A stretch of 64,000 nucleotides of DNA. It comes from Ailurus styani (lineage: Eukaryota > Chordata > Mammalia > Carnivora > Ailuridae). Shown one piece after another: positions 1-12,435 of the stretch. The stretch's first letter is position 1. Each line of letters begins with the position of its first letter. The position numbers and the translations under genes are program-made. Location of the stretch: contig LNAC01000861.1 in assembly GCA_002007465.1 (NCBI GenBank), positions 124,314-188,313 on the forward strand, read 5' to 3'. The notes under the pieces are model-generated. The model was not told the DNA's origin. It did no database searches and saw only the letters and a list, made by a program, of their open reading frames with translations.

Positions 1-1615
1 CACAAGTAGTATAAAACCTATTATCTGAAAATTATAAAACACTATTGAAGGAACTTATAGATACAAATAGATATAAAGACATTACATGTTCATGAGTCAG
101 AAGACTTACTACCTTAATAGCAATATTTCCAAAATTGACCTGCAGACTCAACACAATGTCAATCAAAATCCCAGGTAGTTTCTTTGCAGAAATTGACATG
201 TTTATCCTAAAATTCATAAGGAAATGCAGGGACCCAGAATAACCAAGACAATCTTGAAACAAAATAACGAACTTGGAGGACTCATATTTCCAGATTTTAG
301 AACTTAATGCAAAACTACCGTAGTCAAGTCAGTGTGGTACTGACACAAAGCTAGACATACTGAGCAAAAACTGAGACTCAGAAATAAACTCACGCCTTGC
401 ATTGTCCATTGTTTTTTCACAAGGGTCCCAAAAACAGTTTAGTAGGGAAGTTTTTTAAAAAAGTGGTGCTGGGACAACTGAATACCCACATTGAAAAGAA
501 TGAAGTTGGATCCTTTCCTCATACCAAACATAAAAATCAACTCAAAATGGATCACTGACCCCCATGTAAGAGCTAAAACCATAAAATTCTTAGAAGAAAA
601 TATTGGAGTAAATCTTTATGACCTCAGGTTAGCTATTCCACAAAAGCACAAGCAACAAAAGATAAAATACAACACTGGACTTCATAAAAATTTAAATTTT
701 TATATCTCAAATTATATGAAGAAAAGAAGACAAACTACAAAATGGGAGAAAATATTGGCAGAATATACATCTGATAAGGGACAGAATATATAAAGACTGT
801 ATACAACCCAATAATAGAAAGACAACAACCCAATTTAAAAATGGGTAAAGGATCTGAATAGACATTCTGAAGACATACAAATAGCCAATAATATCCTCAC
901 AAAAGATGTTCAATGTCATTACCCATTAGGGTAATTCAAGTTAAAACCACAATAAGATACCAATTTATTCCCATTAGGATGGCTATTATTTTTTTTAATA
1001 AGGAGAATTATTTTTTGAAAAAGTATGTGGAGACATTCCAACTCTTGTGTATTGCTGGTGGGAATGTGAAACAATGCAGTTGCTGTGGAAAACAGTATAG
1101 CAGTTCCTCAAAGAATTAAACAATTAATAGCTGATTAAGCAATTCTACTTGTAGATATATACACGAAAAATTGCAAGCAGGAACTCAAACAGATATCTGA
1201 GCATCAGTATTCATAGCTACATTATCCACAATACCCAAAAGGTGGAAACAATTCAAATGTCCATCCACAGATGAATAAACAAAATGAAGTATATCCATAC
1301 AACATAATACTGTTCAGTCATAAAAAGAAATGAGGTACTTATACATGCTGCAACATGGCTAAGTGAAGAATGCCAAACAAAAGAGACCTCATGCTGTCTG
1401 ATTCCCATTTCGTGAAATGGCCAAAACAGGCAAATCTATAGACACAAAAATAGACTAGTGGTTGCCAGGGGTGTGGGCAGAAAAGAATGGGGAATAACCA
1501 CTATTGGGTATGGGGTTCCTTTCTGAGTTACAGAAAATGTTCTAAAATTAGAGTGCTGGTTTCACAAATCTGTTTGCACACTAAAATCCACTGAGTTGTA
1601 TGCTTTAAAAGTATT
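1..1615 (+). mobile_element. Old L1 3' end (ORF2 C-terminus and 3' UTR)
   Basis: Broken ORF2 C-terminal coding is visible, with fragments such as [20 protein letters not shown] (near 500-560) and a cysteine-rich stretch near 1060-1110, then a 3' UTR ending in a diverged A-rich tail near 1895. Many stops and frameshifts mark an ancient copy. A CAN-SINE at 1632-1842 splits its 3' end. It lies in KCNU1 intron 18, antisense to the gene. Confidence 0.8.
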
Positions 1616-1858
1616 TATTTCACAGTATTTATTTATTTATATTATTATTATTATTATTTTTTAAAGATTTTATTTATTTATTTGACAGAGAGAGAGAGAT
1701 CACAAGTAGGCAGAGAGGCAGGCAGAGGGAGAGAGGGAAGCAGGCTCCCTGCTGAGCAGAGAGCTCAATGCAGGGCTCCATTCCAGGACCCTGAGATCAT
1801 GACCTGAGCCGAAGGCAATGGCTTGTGCCACGCAGGTGCCCCTATTTCACGGTATTTA
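1616..1858 (-). mobile_element. CAN-SINE with target-site duplication
   Basis: The body at about 1632-1842 reads in minus orientation: poly(T) and AAAGATTTTATTTATTTATT at low coordinates, the GACCTGAGCCGAAGGCA region and the GTGCCCC end at high coordinates. The 16-bp target duplication TATTTCACAGTATTTA / TATTTCACGGTATTTA (1616-1631 and 1843-1858) has one mismatch. Inserted in the 3' end of an older L1. Confidence 0.93.
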
Positions 1859-2469
1859 AATTATATCTTAATAAAGCTATTGAAATATAAAAATGTTAGA
1901 GCTGGGATCCCCCAGAAAGGACCCAACCCCCTCCCCACACCCAACACACACAATTTGTGTTTCAGGTTGCTGAGGGGTGGCTGGACAAGGAAAATATGGT
2001 AGCTTTAGTGGGAAAAATGAGAGATGTGTTTCCTTTTTCATATGGATTTTCATTGGTAGAGGGTGCTCAGAAGAGTATTTGGTAACAATGCAAGATGACT
2101 ACAGAGGAGGAGACAAGGCAGCAAGTGAGCTTAAGCAGGGAGAAGGCCTGAGAGGGCTCCCACCTTTTGGTAAGCATATATATTCACCAGGAGATTGAAA
2201 AATCCCAAACAGCTGAGGGGCCAAAATAACATATGGAATGAAAAGATCAGGAGTACAGGAAAAGGGGCTTTGCAGACCTCAAGACCAGAGACTATGGCAG
2301 GGATGACGGATTTCAGTAACAAATGACCAAAGGTGACCCGAATCAGTTAGGAAGAAATGATTCTGGTTACGATGGAGAGGTCACAGAAGCTGACACTTAC
2401 CAAGGGAATGAGGGACCTTAGGAACCAGGGAGGACTTGTATGAAAGGTTATCCTGCTGTCCACTATAAG

Positions 2470-2699
2470 AACAACCATGGGGTACCTGAGCGGTTCAGTC
2501 CGTGAAGTGTCCAACTCTTGATTTAGGCTCAGTCTCAGGGTCAGGACATCAAACCCTCAGTAGGGCTCTGCACTGAATGTGGAGCCTGCTTAAGATTCTC
2601 TCTCTCCCTCTGCCCCTCTCCTCACTCCCCTCACATGCTCGTTCACTCTCTCTCTCTCTCAAAAATAAAAACAAACAAACAAAAAAACAACAACCATGG
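2470..2699 (+). mobile_element. CAN-SINE, diverged, with target-site duplication
   Basis: Plus-orientation body 2481-2688 (GGTACCTGAGCGGTTCAG start, CT-rich tract, AAAATAAAAACAAACAAAC tail). A perfect 11-bp duplication AACAACCATGG lies at 2470-2480 and 2689-2699. Confidence 0.9.
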
Positions 2700-3224
2700 T
2701 GTTGAGCAAATTTACTCCTGCATTTAAATAGAATACTGGGGAGAAGGAAAGGATAAGAACCTTAGAGATAAGAATAGTCCTGATAGGAAATTCAAATTTT
2801 GAATTAGATTTAAATGCTGAAACACTGGGGTTTTACCCATAGAATCCTAAAGTACTTGGAAGAGGATAAGTTTTAAGCTACAAGGGAAAAAGTTATCATG
2901 AATGCTTGAGACAATTTCTCTTTTGCTGCTATAAAGTTGTTGGTAAACTACTGAGTTCAATTAGAGACAAGAGAAAAAAATTATATTTCCTCATCACTGT
3001 GTCAGAATGAGTAAACTTTAAATCCCCTACAATCCATTCAGGAGACAGAGTACTCAAGGAAAGGTACTGTTACCCACACCAGGAGAAATGATAATTATGT
3101 GACAAAATAGCAAGGTTAGCTAACACTACAGTGGCAATCACATTGCAATATAAATATATCAAATCAATATATAGCACAACTTAAATTTACACAATGTCAA
3201 ATAAACATAGTTCAATAAAATAAT

Positions 3225-3490
3225 TTTTTTAAAAGTGTGGAAAGGAAAAGTGAATTGGGGTAAATCAGAGGGGGAGATGAACCATGAGAGACTGGACTCT
3301 GAGAAACAAACTGAGGGCTATGGAGGGCAGAGGGGAGGGGAGATGGGTGAGCCTGATGGTGGGTATTAAGGAGGGCACGTATTGCATGGAGCACTGGGTG
3401 TGGTGCATCAACAATGAATCTTGGCTCACTGAAAAAATAAAGTTAAAAAAAAGAAAGAAAGCACTTGGAAATTGAAAAAAAAAAAAGAAG
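3225..3490 (+). mobile_element. Carnivore L1 3' UTR fragment
   Basis: Contains the GATGAACCATGAGAGACTGG and ACAAACTGAGGG motifs, a G-rich stretch, GAGCACTGGGTGTGGTGCAT, and an A-rich tail. This is a strongly 5'-truncated L1 in plus orientation. No clean target duplication is visible. Confidence 0.78.
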
Positions 3491-4209
3491 AAAGAAAAAA
3501 AGAAACAACCCAAGTCTGAGTAACCATAGTTTGTCAGCCATGCTTCAAGTAAAAATGGTGTCCCATGAAACAAAGTGGTTACTTCAGCTCATTATTCAAA
3601 GCTAACTATTCAAACAAGTGCTTTTCGTCAATATAATCATCTTCAGTATTCAACAGAAAGACTTCATGTGTATTTTGCATTTCATCACACAGGAAATTAA
3701 AAAGACATGTATTCAAGAGTCAAGATTTAATAAAATTAACATTTTCACTTTTCCACCAAAAAAATTTTTTTAAATAATAATTAAAAAAATAAAATAAAAG
3801 AGTGGTCATGAGGTGGACTTGTGGCCAACCAAGCAGTCAGATACAGGCTGAACTTTGAGACTGAAGATGGGAAGATCATTGTGAAGGAATAAAAAGCAAC
3901 GGGTTGAAAGTCAGCAGGTATGGCATTGAGTTGGTGGTGCCTCCAGTTGGCTCTTGACTTCGAACATTACTGAATCTCTTTTGATACTCATTTGCTTGGC
4001 CTGTGAAGAAGTCTAACTAGATACCTAGTACGATTTCTTCCAGCTCTAAAAGGCTGATTCTCAGGTCTTGTATACCCAGTTTGGGGAAATATCTGCCAAT
4101 TCTTGGCCAAGTTCAAATAGGTATTATCTTTTAAGAGACAGAACTCCTCTTTCTTTGGTCATGCCCCTGGAAGCTGGGCTGAGGGAAACCAAATATAAAG
4201 TGCAATTAC

Positions 4210-4307
4210 CTGGGAAATGTCGATGGATCTTGGCTTTGCAACTACATTTTCCAATTAGCTCAGGAGTAAAGATATCACTGTGACAGGTGGCACAGTAAAA
4301 GGAGGCT
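4210..4307 (-). CDS. KCNU1: KCNU1 exon 18, last exon found in the window
   Basis: Completes R581 and encodes residues 582-613 plus one base. The acceptor is TTGTCCAG|A and the donor CCCAG|GTAATT. It encodes [19 protein letters not shown], then [13 protein letters not shown]. The Cys-rich YC..CH....PELI..C.C pattern is typical of SLO1/SLO3 at the start of the RCK1-RCK2 linker. I could not find the next exon between here and base 1. Confidence 0.94.
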
Positions 4308-7300
4308 CTGGACAATGAAAGAAAATCAAGAATGACTTACGTGAGGCTTAACACTAAGGAAGCATGGTGCTGACTCAGTTTGTCTGCCATTAAGTTGCAT
4401 TTGCTTTAGGACTTTCTCCCTATAAAGTAATAAGAAAAATTACCTTATGACTTCCTTCGAAGATTCAGCAATAAAAAACCCTAGTGTGTTCTTACGCAGC
4501 CTAACTTCTGCAGGTGGATTTAGGAGCAGACCACTGGAAACAGAAAATAAAAATACAGTAATTTTTCCCTTTAATTTCTATGGCAATATTTGATGTTTCA
4601 TTCTGTCATTACCAATGGATCCTCTAAACTGTCAAGTTAATAAGACTACATCCCCTTCTACTGCCAAATACAGTAGAAAAGCTGCATTTGATTATATATC
4701 TTTGATTGCTGCTAAATATCCAGAAGGGAGTCATGTTACAACATGATTTCTGAGTTGCACACAGCTGAGCTAAGGGTGAACTCCTCCCTGGACTGTGTCC
4801 TAAACCTGCAATGGTTAAACCAGCTCAGATGTATGAAGCCTTGCTAATTTAGGCTACCAAATGCCACAGCCACATGGTTGCAAGTCTTATAGTCATAGTA
4901 GTGGTGTTTATCCTTAGCCTACTTGCTCTATAAAATTAAATTATGTCTAGTTAACTAGCTAGATTCAAAAGCTCCTTATATTTGCTTATGCAATTTTTGA
5001 ACTTGCATATTTCTTTTGACTTTACTTTTTTTCTATCTTGATTGCCAAATTTTTAAGAGCAGGAACAACATGAATTGTTTCTATTGCTACATGAACACTT
5101 TGATTTTCTCTTTCCTTACGGTTTGTGTGTTTGAAAATGACATCTTACAAATTTCACCTATGATACTCCTTGACGCAGCACTACATTACAACTATTTGAA
5201 TTCCTCACATTTTTCCCTATGCTTGTCAGTCTATCCCATTTTTATTTCCTTGAGTTCAGACCTTCAACACAATGAGGTCTTATAACCTTGGAACTACTGT
5301 CACTTCATTTGCACATGATAAAAGTACTCCTTTACTCCCTTAAAACACTCCTTTTATATTAACATTGGAAAGATGTCAAATCTTAATTTTGGCAAAGCTT
5401 ATTCTGTTAGGGTACTCCAAAGTAATTTTTGAGTGCAAGAGCCTTACAAAAATAAAAATGGTTGTACCACAAAAGCTCTTCCACACTATGCCAAGAATAG
5501 AAAGATGCTGGGTAGCTGTGTTGATGCTGTATTGAGGTAGTTTATTATCTGAGACACTGGATGGCATTTTCCAAATGTTTACTGACTGATATTAATGAAC
5601 AGAATAAATGCTTTTAACTTTGAAAGGAAAAGGACATGGATTTGTGCTCCCACCCCAGTATCATTGGCTTATGTTCACTAGCTAATAAGCTTAAACTTAG
5701 TTGTATCTTCAGAGCTCTTATTTTTTAGGGAGTGTCCTCTGAACTCATATTAAATATTTAGTTATGAAGATACTGCCACAATAATAGCTGTGGTTGCATT
5801 TGAAAGAAGAGGTGAACTCCCTTTGAGGATTTTTCCAAACTGGCTTGATGTCCCCTTCATGAGTCATGGTCAGTTGCTCTCTAGAGAATGTTCGCTACTG
5901 GAACAAACTTAGAACACTATCTGACTGGGGTCAGATCCAGCTTTATCTCTTAGCATATGATAAATTATTCCCTAAGACAAATCCTTATGATTTTCAAGGG
6001 CTTTTCCAACTTTTTCTTCAAAGATTTATTTACTTTTTATTTGAGAGAGAGAGGGAGAATAAGCACGCAAGCAGGGGAGGGGCAGATGGAGAGGGACAGA
6101 GAGAATCTTATAAGCAGGCTCCACACCCAGTTTGGAGCCTAATTCGGGGCTCTACCTCACATCCCTGAGATCACGACCTGAGCTGAAATCAAGAGTCAGA
6201 TGCTTAACTAAGCCACCCAGGTGCCCTGGGCTTTCCCAAGTTTTAAAGTCTATTCAAGTGTATCAATTAGAAGAGAAAAATAAAAGGTGAGAAAAGATGG
6301 GTTTCCCTTCCAGTTTTTCTGTATACTAGTCTAAATCCCAGCCATCGAGATGCCTTATTTTCCTTCCCTTATGGTTGTGGTCGATTTAGTATAGCATAGT
6401 GATCAGAATCACCACCCCCAGTATTATGCTAAGCGAAATAAGTCAATCAGAGGAAGACAATTATCATATGATCTCTCTGATATGGGGAATTTGAGGGGCA
6501 GGGTGGGGGACCGTGGGGGGTAGGGAGGGAAAGAAGATGGGATTGGGAAGGAGACAAACCATAAAAGACTCTTAATCTCAAGAAACAAACTGAGGGTTAC
6601 TGGGTAGTGGTAGGGTAGGGATAGGGTGGATGGGTTATGGACATTGGGGAGTGTTAGTGCTATGGTGAGTGCTGTGAAAGGTGTAAGCCTGATGATTCAC
6701 AGACCTGAACCCCTGGGGCAAATAATAATTTAAAAAATAATAATAATAATCACCACCCCCAGAGCCATGCTGAGTTCAGATGCTAGCTCTGCCACTTGGG
6801 ACTGATAGGAGTTTGGGAAAATTATTAAACTTTCTGGGGCCTCATCTTCCTTCTCTATAAAATGAGACTAAGAACTGTACCCATTGTTGTGGAGATTCAA
6901 GAGTTTATGTAAGTAAAGTGCCTATTTATGTATGTAAAGTAGCACTGTTGGTCATGAACTCGCAATTGTGTAAAAGACTGCTATTATCCAAATCAGGATT
7001 TAATCTCTTTGATTCACCTGATTCTTCAGTGCGGAACCAAAGTTAAATGTAAGTTGGAGCGAGGTCCTCTTTCAATAGGGGTATGTATGTGCTAGATAAT
7101 AAACAGCACCAAGGCATTTTGAATATATGTAGAAATTAGCTGCCTAATAAATGTTTGTGCTTCTGGTCTGCGATGTCCCATAGTCATCCTAATAAAGTTT
7201 AAAGAAAGCTAGGATGCTAAAGTTGGAAAGGACCTCAAGAGCATTTGGTCCAGCAGTCCATAAATACCAGTGAAAAAATGGACTATATCATGGGGACTTT

Positions 7301-10300
7301 AAACATTCTCTGGTCCCACCCTTGGAGATTTTGATTTTGTAAAGTTCAGAGTGGGATTTTGGAATCTATGTGCCTTTAAAGCTTTGCAAATAGTTCTAAT
7401 GCACAGTCCATGTTGCTGAAGGCCAAGTTCTGGGCCAGTCTAAAACCCAAACTGCTTATGGTTCTAAGACTACATCTTTTTGCTGTAACCTATTTCTGGC
7501 AGAGAGCCCATTTGTGCACAGATTTAGATTCTGAGATTTTCTTGAGCACAGCAGGATCGTTAAATAGAATTTAGCCGGTCAGACAATACTATTTGTTATT
7601 CTCTCCTTAGTAACTTCCTTTGTACAGTACCCTGCTGACTTCTTTTGCTCAGATGCATTTTGCAACATCTCTACTTAGCTTTTTCTTCTTTCCAACATTT
7701 CATATAAAATTGTTCCTTTGTAATCTGTCTGATATCATTCAAACTTGTTGAATTTTGACTATTTTCCTATATTCTAAGGTTCCTGATAATGTCAGTTTTA
7801 GAGCTAGAAAGGGTCTCAGGCATTAATATGATCTCATTTCACAGAGAAAGGATGTTTCTCTAACACCATGGAGCTAGAGAGTCATAATCAGGATCAGAAT
7901 TTAGTCTGTTGATTCCAATTTAATTCAACTCAATTTTCCACTAAAAAAATACATAGGCCAATATAATAGTCTTTCTTGTTCCCCATCCTATTTAAACATA
8001 TTATCCATTATGGATTCTAAAGAAATTCCAATCGTCTAAAAATGTTGGTTCTTTCTTTTATCTACTCTACCAATAGCAGACTTTGTCCAGTAGGCCAAAA
8101 TCCCATTTTGCCATGTTCTGTAGCTTAGTCTCTAAAGCTACAGTTTGTGGGAGCATTTTTTGACATAAATAATTCTCATTGTACTAGCTCATGGTCAAGA
8201 ATTACAATATCTAATAATAAGTTGTTATTTATTTAGGAGACTAATTATTTATTTAGGAGAAGGAGACTATTTCTTCTCTCCCATGCTCATGAGAGAGAAT
8301 TTGGGGAGGACCATGGGAACAAAGGCAAAGCACCTGTCCACCCACTAGGGTAATCGTTCTAAGTCTAATCATTAGATTCTAACCCCAATCATTAGAGACA
8401 GTATAAAGTGCACCACAGCAGACTGGGTGCCCAACAGGCTGGCTCTCATTGAATGGCAAAATCTTAGTTATGTCTGTATTTTTGGAAAAGTCTTAATCAT
8501 AAAGATTCTCCTCTTAAAAAAAAGGAAGAGATTCAAAGTCTCATTGGTACCTGTAACCATGAAACATGGATTTGTGTTCGATGGCTATCAGCATGATTCC
8601 CATCTTCACAAAGCAGAGCCTAGGAAGGAAGACAAGTAATTGTGAGGAAAGAGGACAGTAGGGAGCTAATTCACAAGAATATGACCAACACTCTGTGCTC
8701 TGCTCCTGGAAAACACTAGTACCTCAGTAGAGGAAGAGACTCTCCAACGTAAGTGAATCCATTCTAAAGTATGTCATAGCCAGCATGGCGACCATGTCCT
8801 ACAGAGAATGCAAGCTTCTAAATTGCAGAGATGCAGACTCGTTCATTCTTACACCTTCAGAGATGCAGACTCGTTCATTCTTACACCTTCAGTGTTTATC
8901 ATGGAGCCTGGCCTACAGTGACCGCCCCAGTGAACACTGCTGAAAGAGTGTCTTTGCATGAAGAATGAGGAAAGTATTTCTTTTAACTTACCGGGAAACT
9001 TCGGGAAAACTCATTCCAGCAAAGTCATCAGAGAGACGCTGAGTCAGGATTTTGTTCTTCAGGCCATTAAAGAAATATTTCTGCCAGGCCTGTTTAGGAG
9101 TAACCTGGAATACATAGTCATGCCACATGTAGCACACTGACATGGAATATGGGATGTTATAATTCAAGTTGTATATCCTGCTAAGCAGCAAACCAGCACT
9201 TAAGTCATAGAAAGGAGATTTGTCCTAGTGGTTAACTGAAGAAATGTCAAAAGAAGAACTAAAACTCTACCATACACTTCAACTATTTACACTAGAGAGT
9301 TCAGAATGAAGTGAAAGCATCATGACTTGGTTTCTTCCCAGATGGCATTCGAGACTCCTTGTGGAAACTGGAATTCTCCCAGTAATTTCAGCAAGTCAGT
9401 AACAAGAAGAGAAGGATAATATGGAATCTAAGTTTGTCTCCATAAATACAGATGTTCATTTAACATATTAAGTTTTCTATTGACTAACCATATGTCACAA
9501 AGAAAAAACATTCAAGGCTTCTGCCCAGTATCAGAGCTCTTCATAGCTTCAAATGAACTTAAAGAGACATCCTGATCAATGGACATGAGAATATAAAAAT
9601 CAGGGACAGCAGCAGGTTTCTAGAGAAAAGGGAGAAGGGAAGAGAGAAGGATATCTCTCAAAAAGGCTAAATACAGCCTGTGGGGGGTTTGGGCTACTGG
9701 GTAACTCATCTCTGATATTTGTGTAAGAACTCAGAATTTTGTTATGCTCTCCATACATCCTCATCATCCTCCCCATCTGCTGCCATGAGAACACCCACCA
9801 CGCTGCTCCAACATGGCAGGACAGGCCCCTCTTAAAGCCCAGACTCCCAGGTGAATGTCCGGAATTCCTGTAAGCTCTGAAAACACTGTGGCTGTGTAGG
9901 GTTAAGGCCAGTTCAGAAATACTCAGATGGCCAGCCTGTGCCTTAGAAAACACAACACACAGAGGAATGTTAAAAAAAAAAAAAAAAAAAAGCAAAGTTG
10001 GCGGCATCACAATTCCAGATTTCAAGCTCTATTACAAACCTGTTATCATCAAGACAGTATGGTACTGGCACAAAAACAGACACATAGATCAGTGGAACAG
10101 AATAGAGAGCCCAGAAATGGACCCTCAACTCTATGGTCAACTAATCTTCGACAAAGCAGGAAAGAATGTCCAGTGGGAAAAAGACAGTCTCTTCAACAAA
10201 TGGTGTTGGGAAAACTGGTCAGCCACATGCAGAAAAATGAAACTGGATCATTTCCTGACACCACACACAAAAATAGACTCAAAATGGATAAAAGACCTCA

Positions 10301-11569
10301 ATGTGAGAAAGGAATCCATCAAAATCCTCGAGGAGAACACAGGCAGCAACCTCTTCGACCTCAACCGCAGCAACTTCTTCCTAGGAACATCACCAAAGGC
10401 AAGGGAAGCAAGGGCAAAAATGAACTATTGGGACTTCATCAAGATTAAAAGCTTTTGCACAGCAAAGGAAACAGTCAACAAAACCAAAAGACAACTGACA
10501 GAATGGGAGAAGATATTTGCAAATGACATATCAGATAAAGGGCTAGTATCCAAAATCTATAAAGAGCTTCTCAAACTCAACACCCATAAAACAAATAACC
10601 CAGTCAAGAAATGGGCAGAAGACATGAACAGACATTTCTCCAAAGAAGACATCCAAATGGCCAACAGACACATGAGAAAGTGCTCAACATCACTCGGCAT
10701 CAGAGAAATACAAATTAAAACCACAGCGAGATACCACCTTACACCAGTCAGAATGGCTAAAATCAACAAGTCAGGAAATGACAGATGTTGGCGAGGTTGC
10801 GGAGAAAGGGGAACCCTCCTACACTGTTGGTGGGAATGCAAGCTGGTGCAGCCACTCTGGAAAACAGTATGGAGATTCCTCAAAAAGTTGAAAATGGAGC
10901 TACCCTACGACCCAGCAATCGCACTACTGGGTATTTATCCTAAAGACACAAAGGTAGTGATCCTCAGGGGCACGTGCACCCGAATGTTTATAGCAGCAAT
11001 GTCCACAATAGCCAAACTATGGAAAGAACCTAGATGTCCATCAACAGATGAATGGATAAAGAAGATGTGGTATATATATACAATGGAATACTATGCAGCT
11101 ATCAAAAGAAACGAAATCTTGCCATTTGCAACGACATGGATGGAACTGGAGGGTATTATGCTGAGCGAAATAAGTCAATCAGAGAAAGACAATTATCATA
11201 TGATCTCTCTGATATGAGGAACTTGAGGGGCAGGGTGGGGGGTCGTGGGGGGTAGGGAGGGAAAAATAATGAAACAAGATGGGATGGGGAAGGAGACAAA
11301 CCATAAGAGACTCCTAATCTCACAAAACAAACTGAGGGTTACTGGGGGGTGGGAGGGTAGGGATAGGGTGGATGGGTTATGGACATTGGGGAGGGTTTGT
11401 GCTTTGGTGAATGCTGTGAAAGATGTAAGCCTGATGATTCACAGACCTGTACCCCTGGGGCAAAGAATAAAATTAAAATTAAAAAAAAATGGAAAGGCCC
11501 CTAAGGTCTTGCCCTTACAGGTTTGTGGCACCTTAAAAAAAAAAAAGAAAAAAAACCACAACATAACAC

Positions 11570-11619
<50 letters not shown>

Positions 11620-12395
11620 AAATACCTGCCTTACAAAAAACGAAGGACTACTTGTATTAAGCAACCCAGGCACTCGTTCTGCAATCCCCTTTCCAAGATT
11701 CACCCAAATCTCCTGCCTTCTCCCGTTCTCTTAAGTTTTTCTTTTGAGGAGTACTCACTTCACTGGGAGTCCCTATTTAAGTCCCCATAACTGAAAAAAC
11801 GGGCTTAATGTTTCCAATGTAAATGTTTCAGTTTTTGTGAGAGGGTAAAAAAATGGTGGAGATGGAGAAGGCTTCCTGTGTTCATTTTTTTAAAGATCAG
11901 AAAGGGAAACAGGAGGATAAGATGGATTTTAGATTTACATAGTAGACTCAGGGAGCTCAAGTATATCAGTTGGAGTAGATCTAGTCTAAGTTTAAGCCTA
12001 ATGCAATCCTCTCTGCCTTGAAGCAACTGGAAATACTCTTTAGACTATAATTTCTCACCATGTAATTAATATAGTTGAAACACATATCATTGATCCAAGG
12101 TCTTGGAATCTGAGTACTTGGAAGTTTTACAGATATTAAAGTAATACTTAGAAAAATCAGGTTATGAGAAGAACAATTCTCATTTTATTGATGCAGAAAC
12201 TAACAGAGAAAATAAGTGTCTAATCCAAGAAAAATCGATCATAAGACACTGGAATCCTAGCTGTTAAACCTAATAGTTAATAGTTTATTACAGAATCTAA
12301 AACACCAGAACTATGAGTATAGAATTAAAAAAATCTTACTCTGACCCTGCCTGATTTAGGATTTCTGAAAGTAGGTTTTAGAATTCACTTAAAAA

Positions 12396-12435
<40 letters not shown>

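Noticed and set aside
9927..10448. 173-codon plus-strand frame beginning before the L1
   Set aside because: It is an out-of-frame shadow of the L1 ORF2 C-terminal frame at 9967-11217.
11245..11790. 181-codon plus-strand frame
   Set aside because: It runs through the L1 3' UTR, its A-rich tail and an (AC)22 repeat, so it is low-complexity and not a gene.
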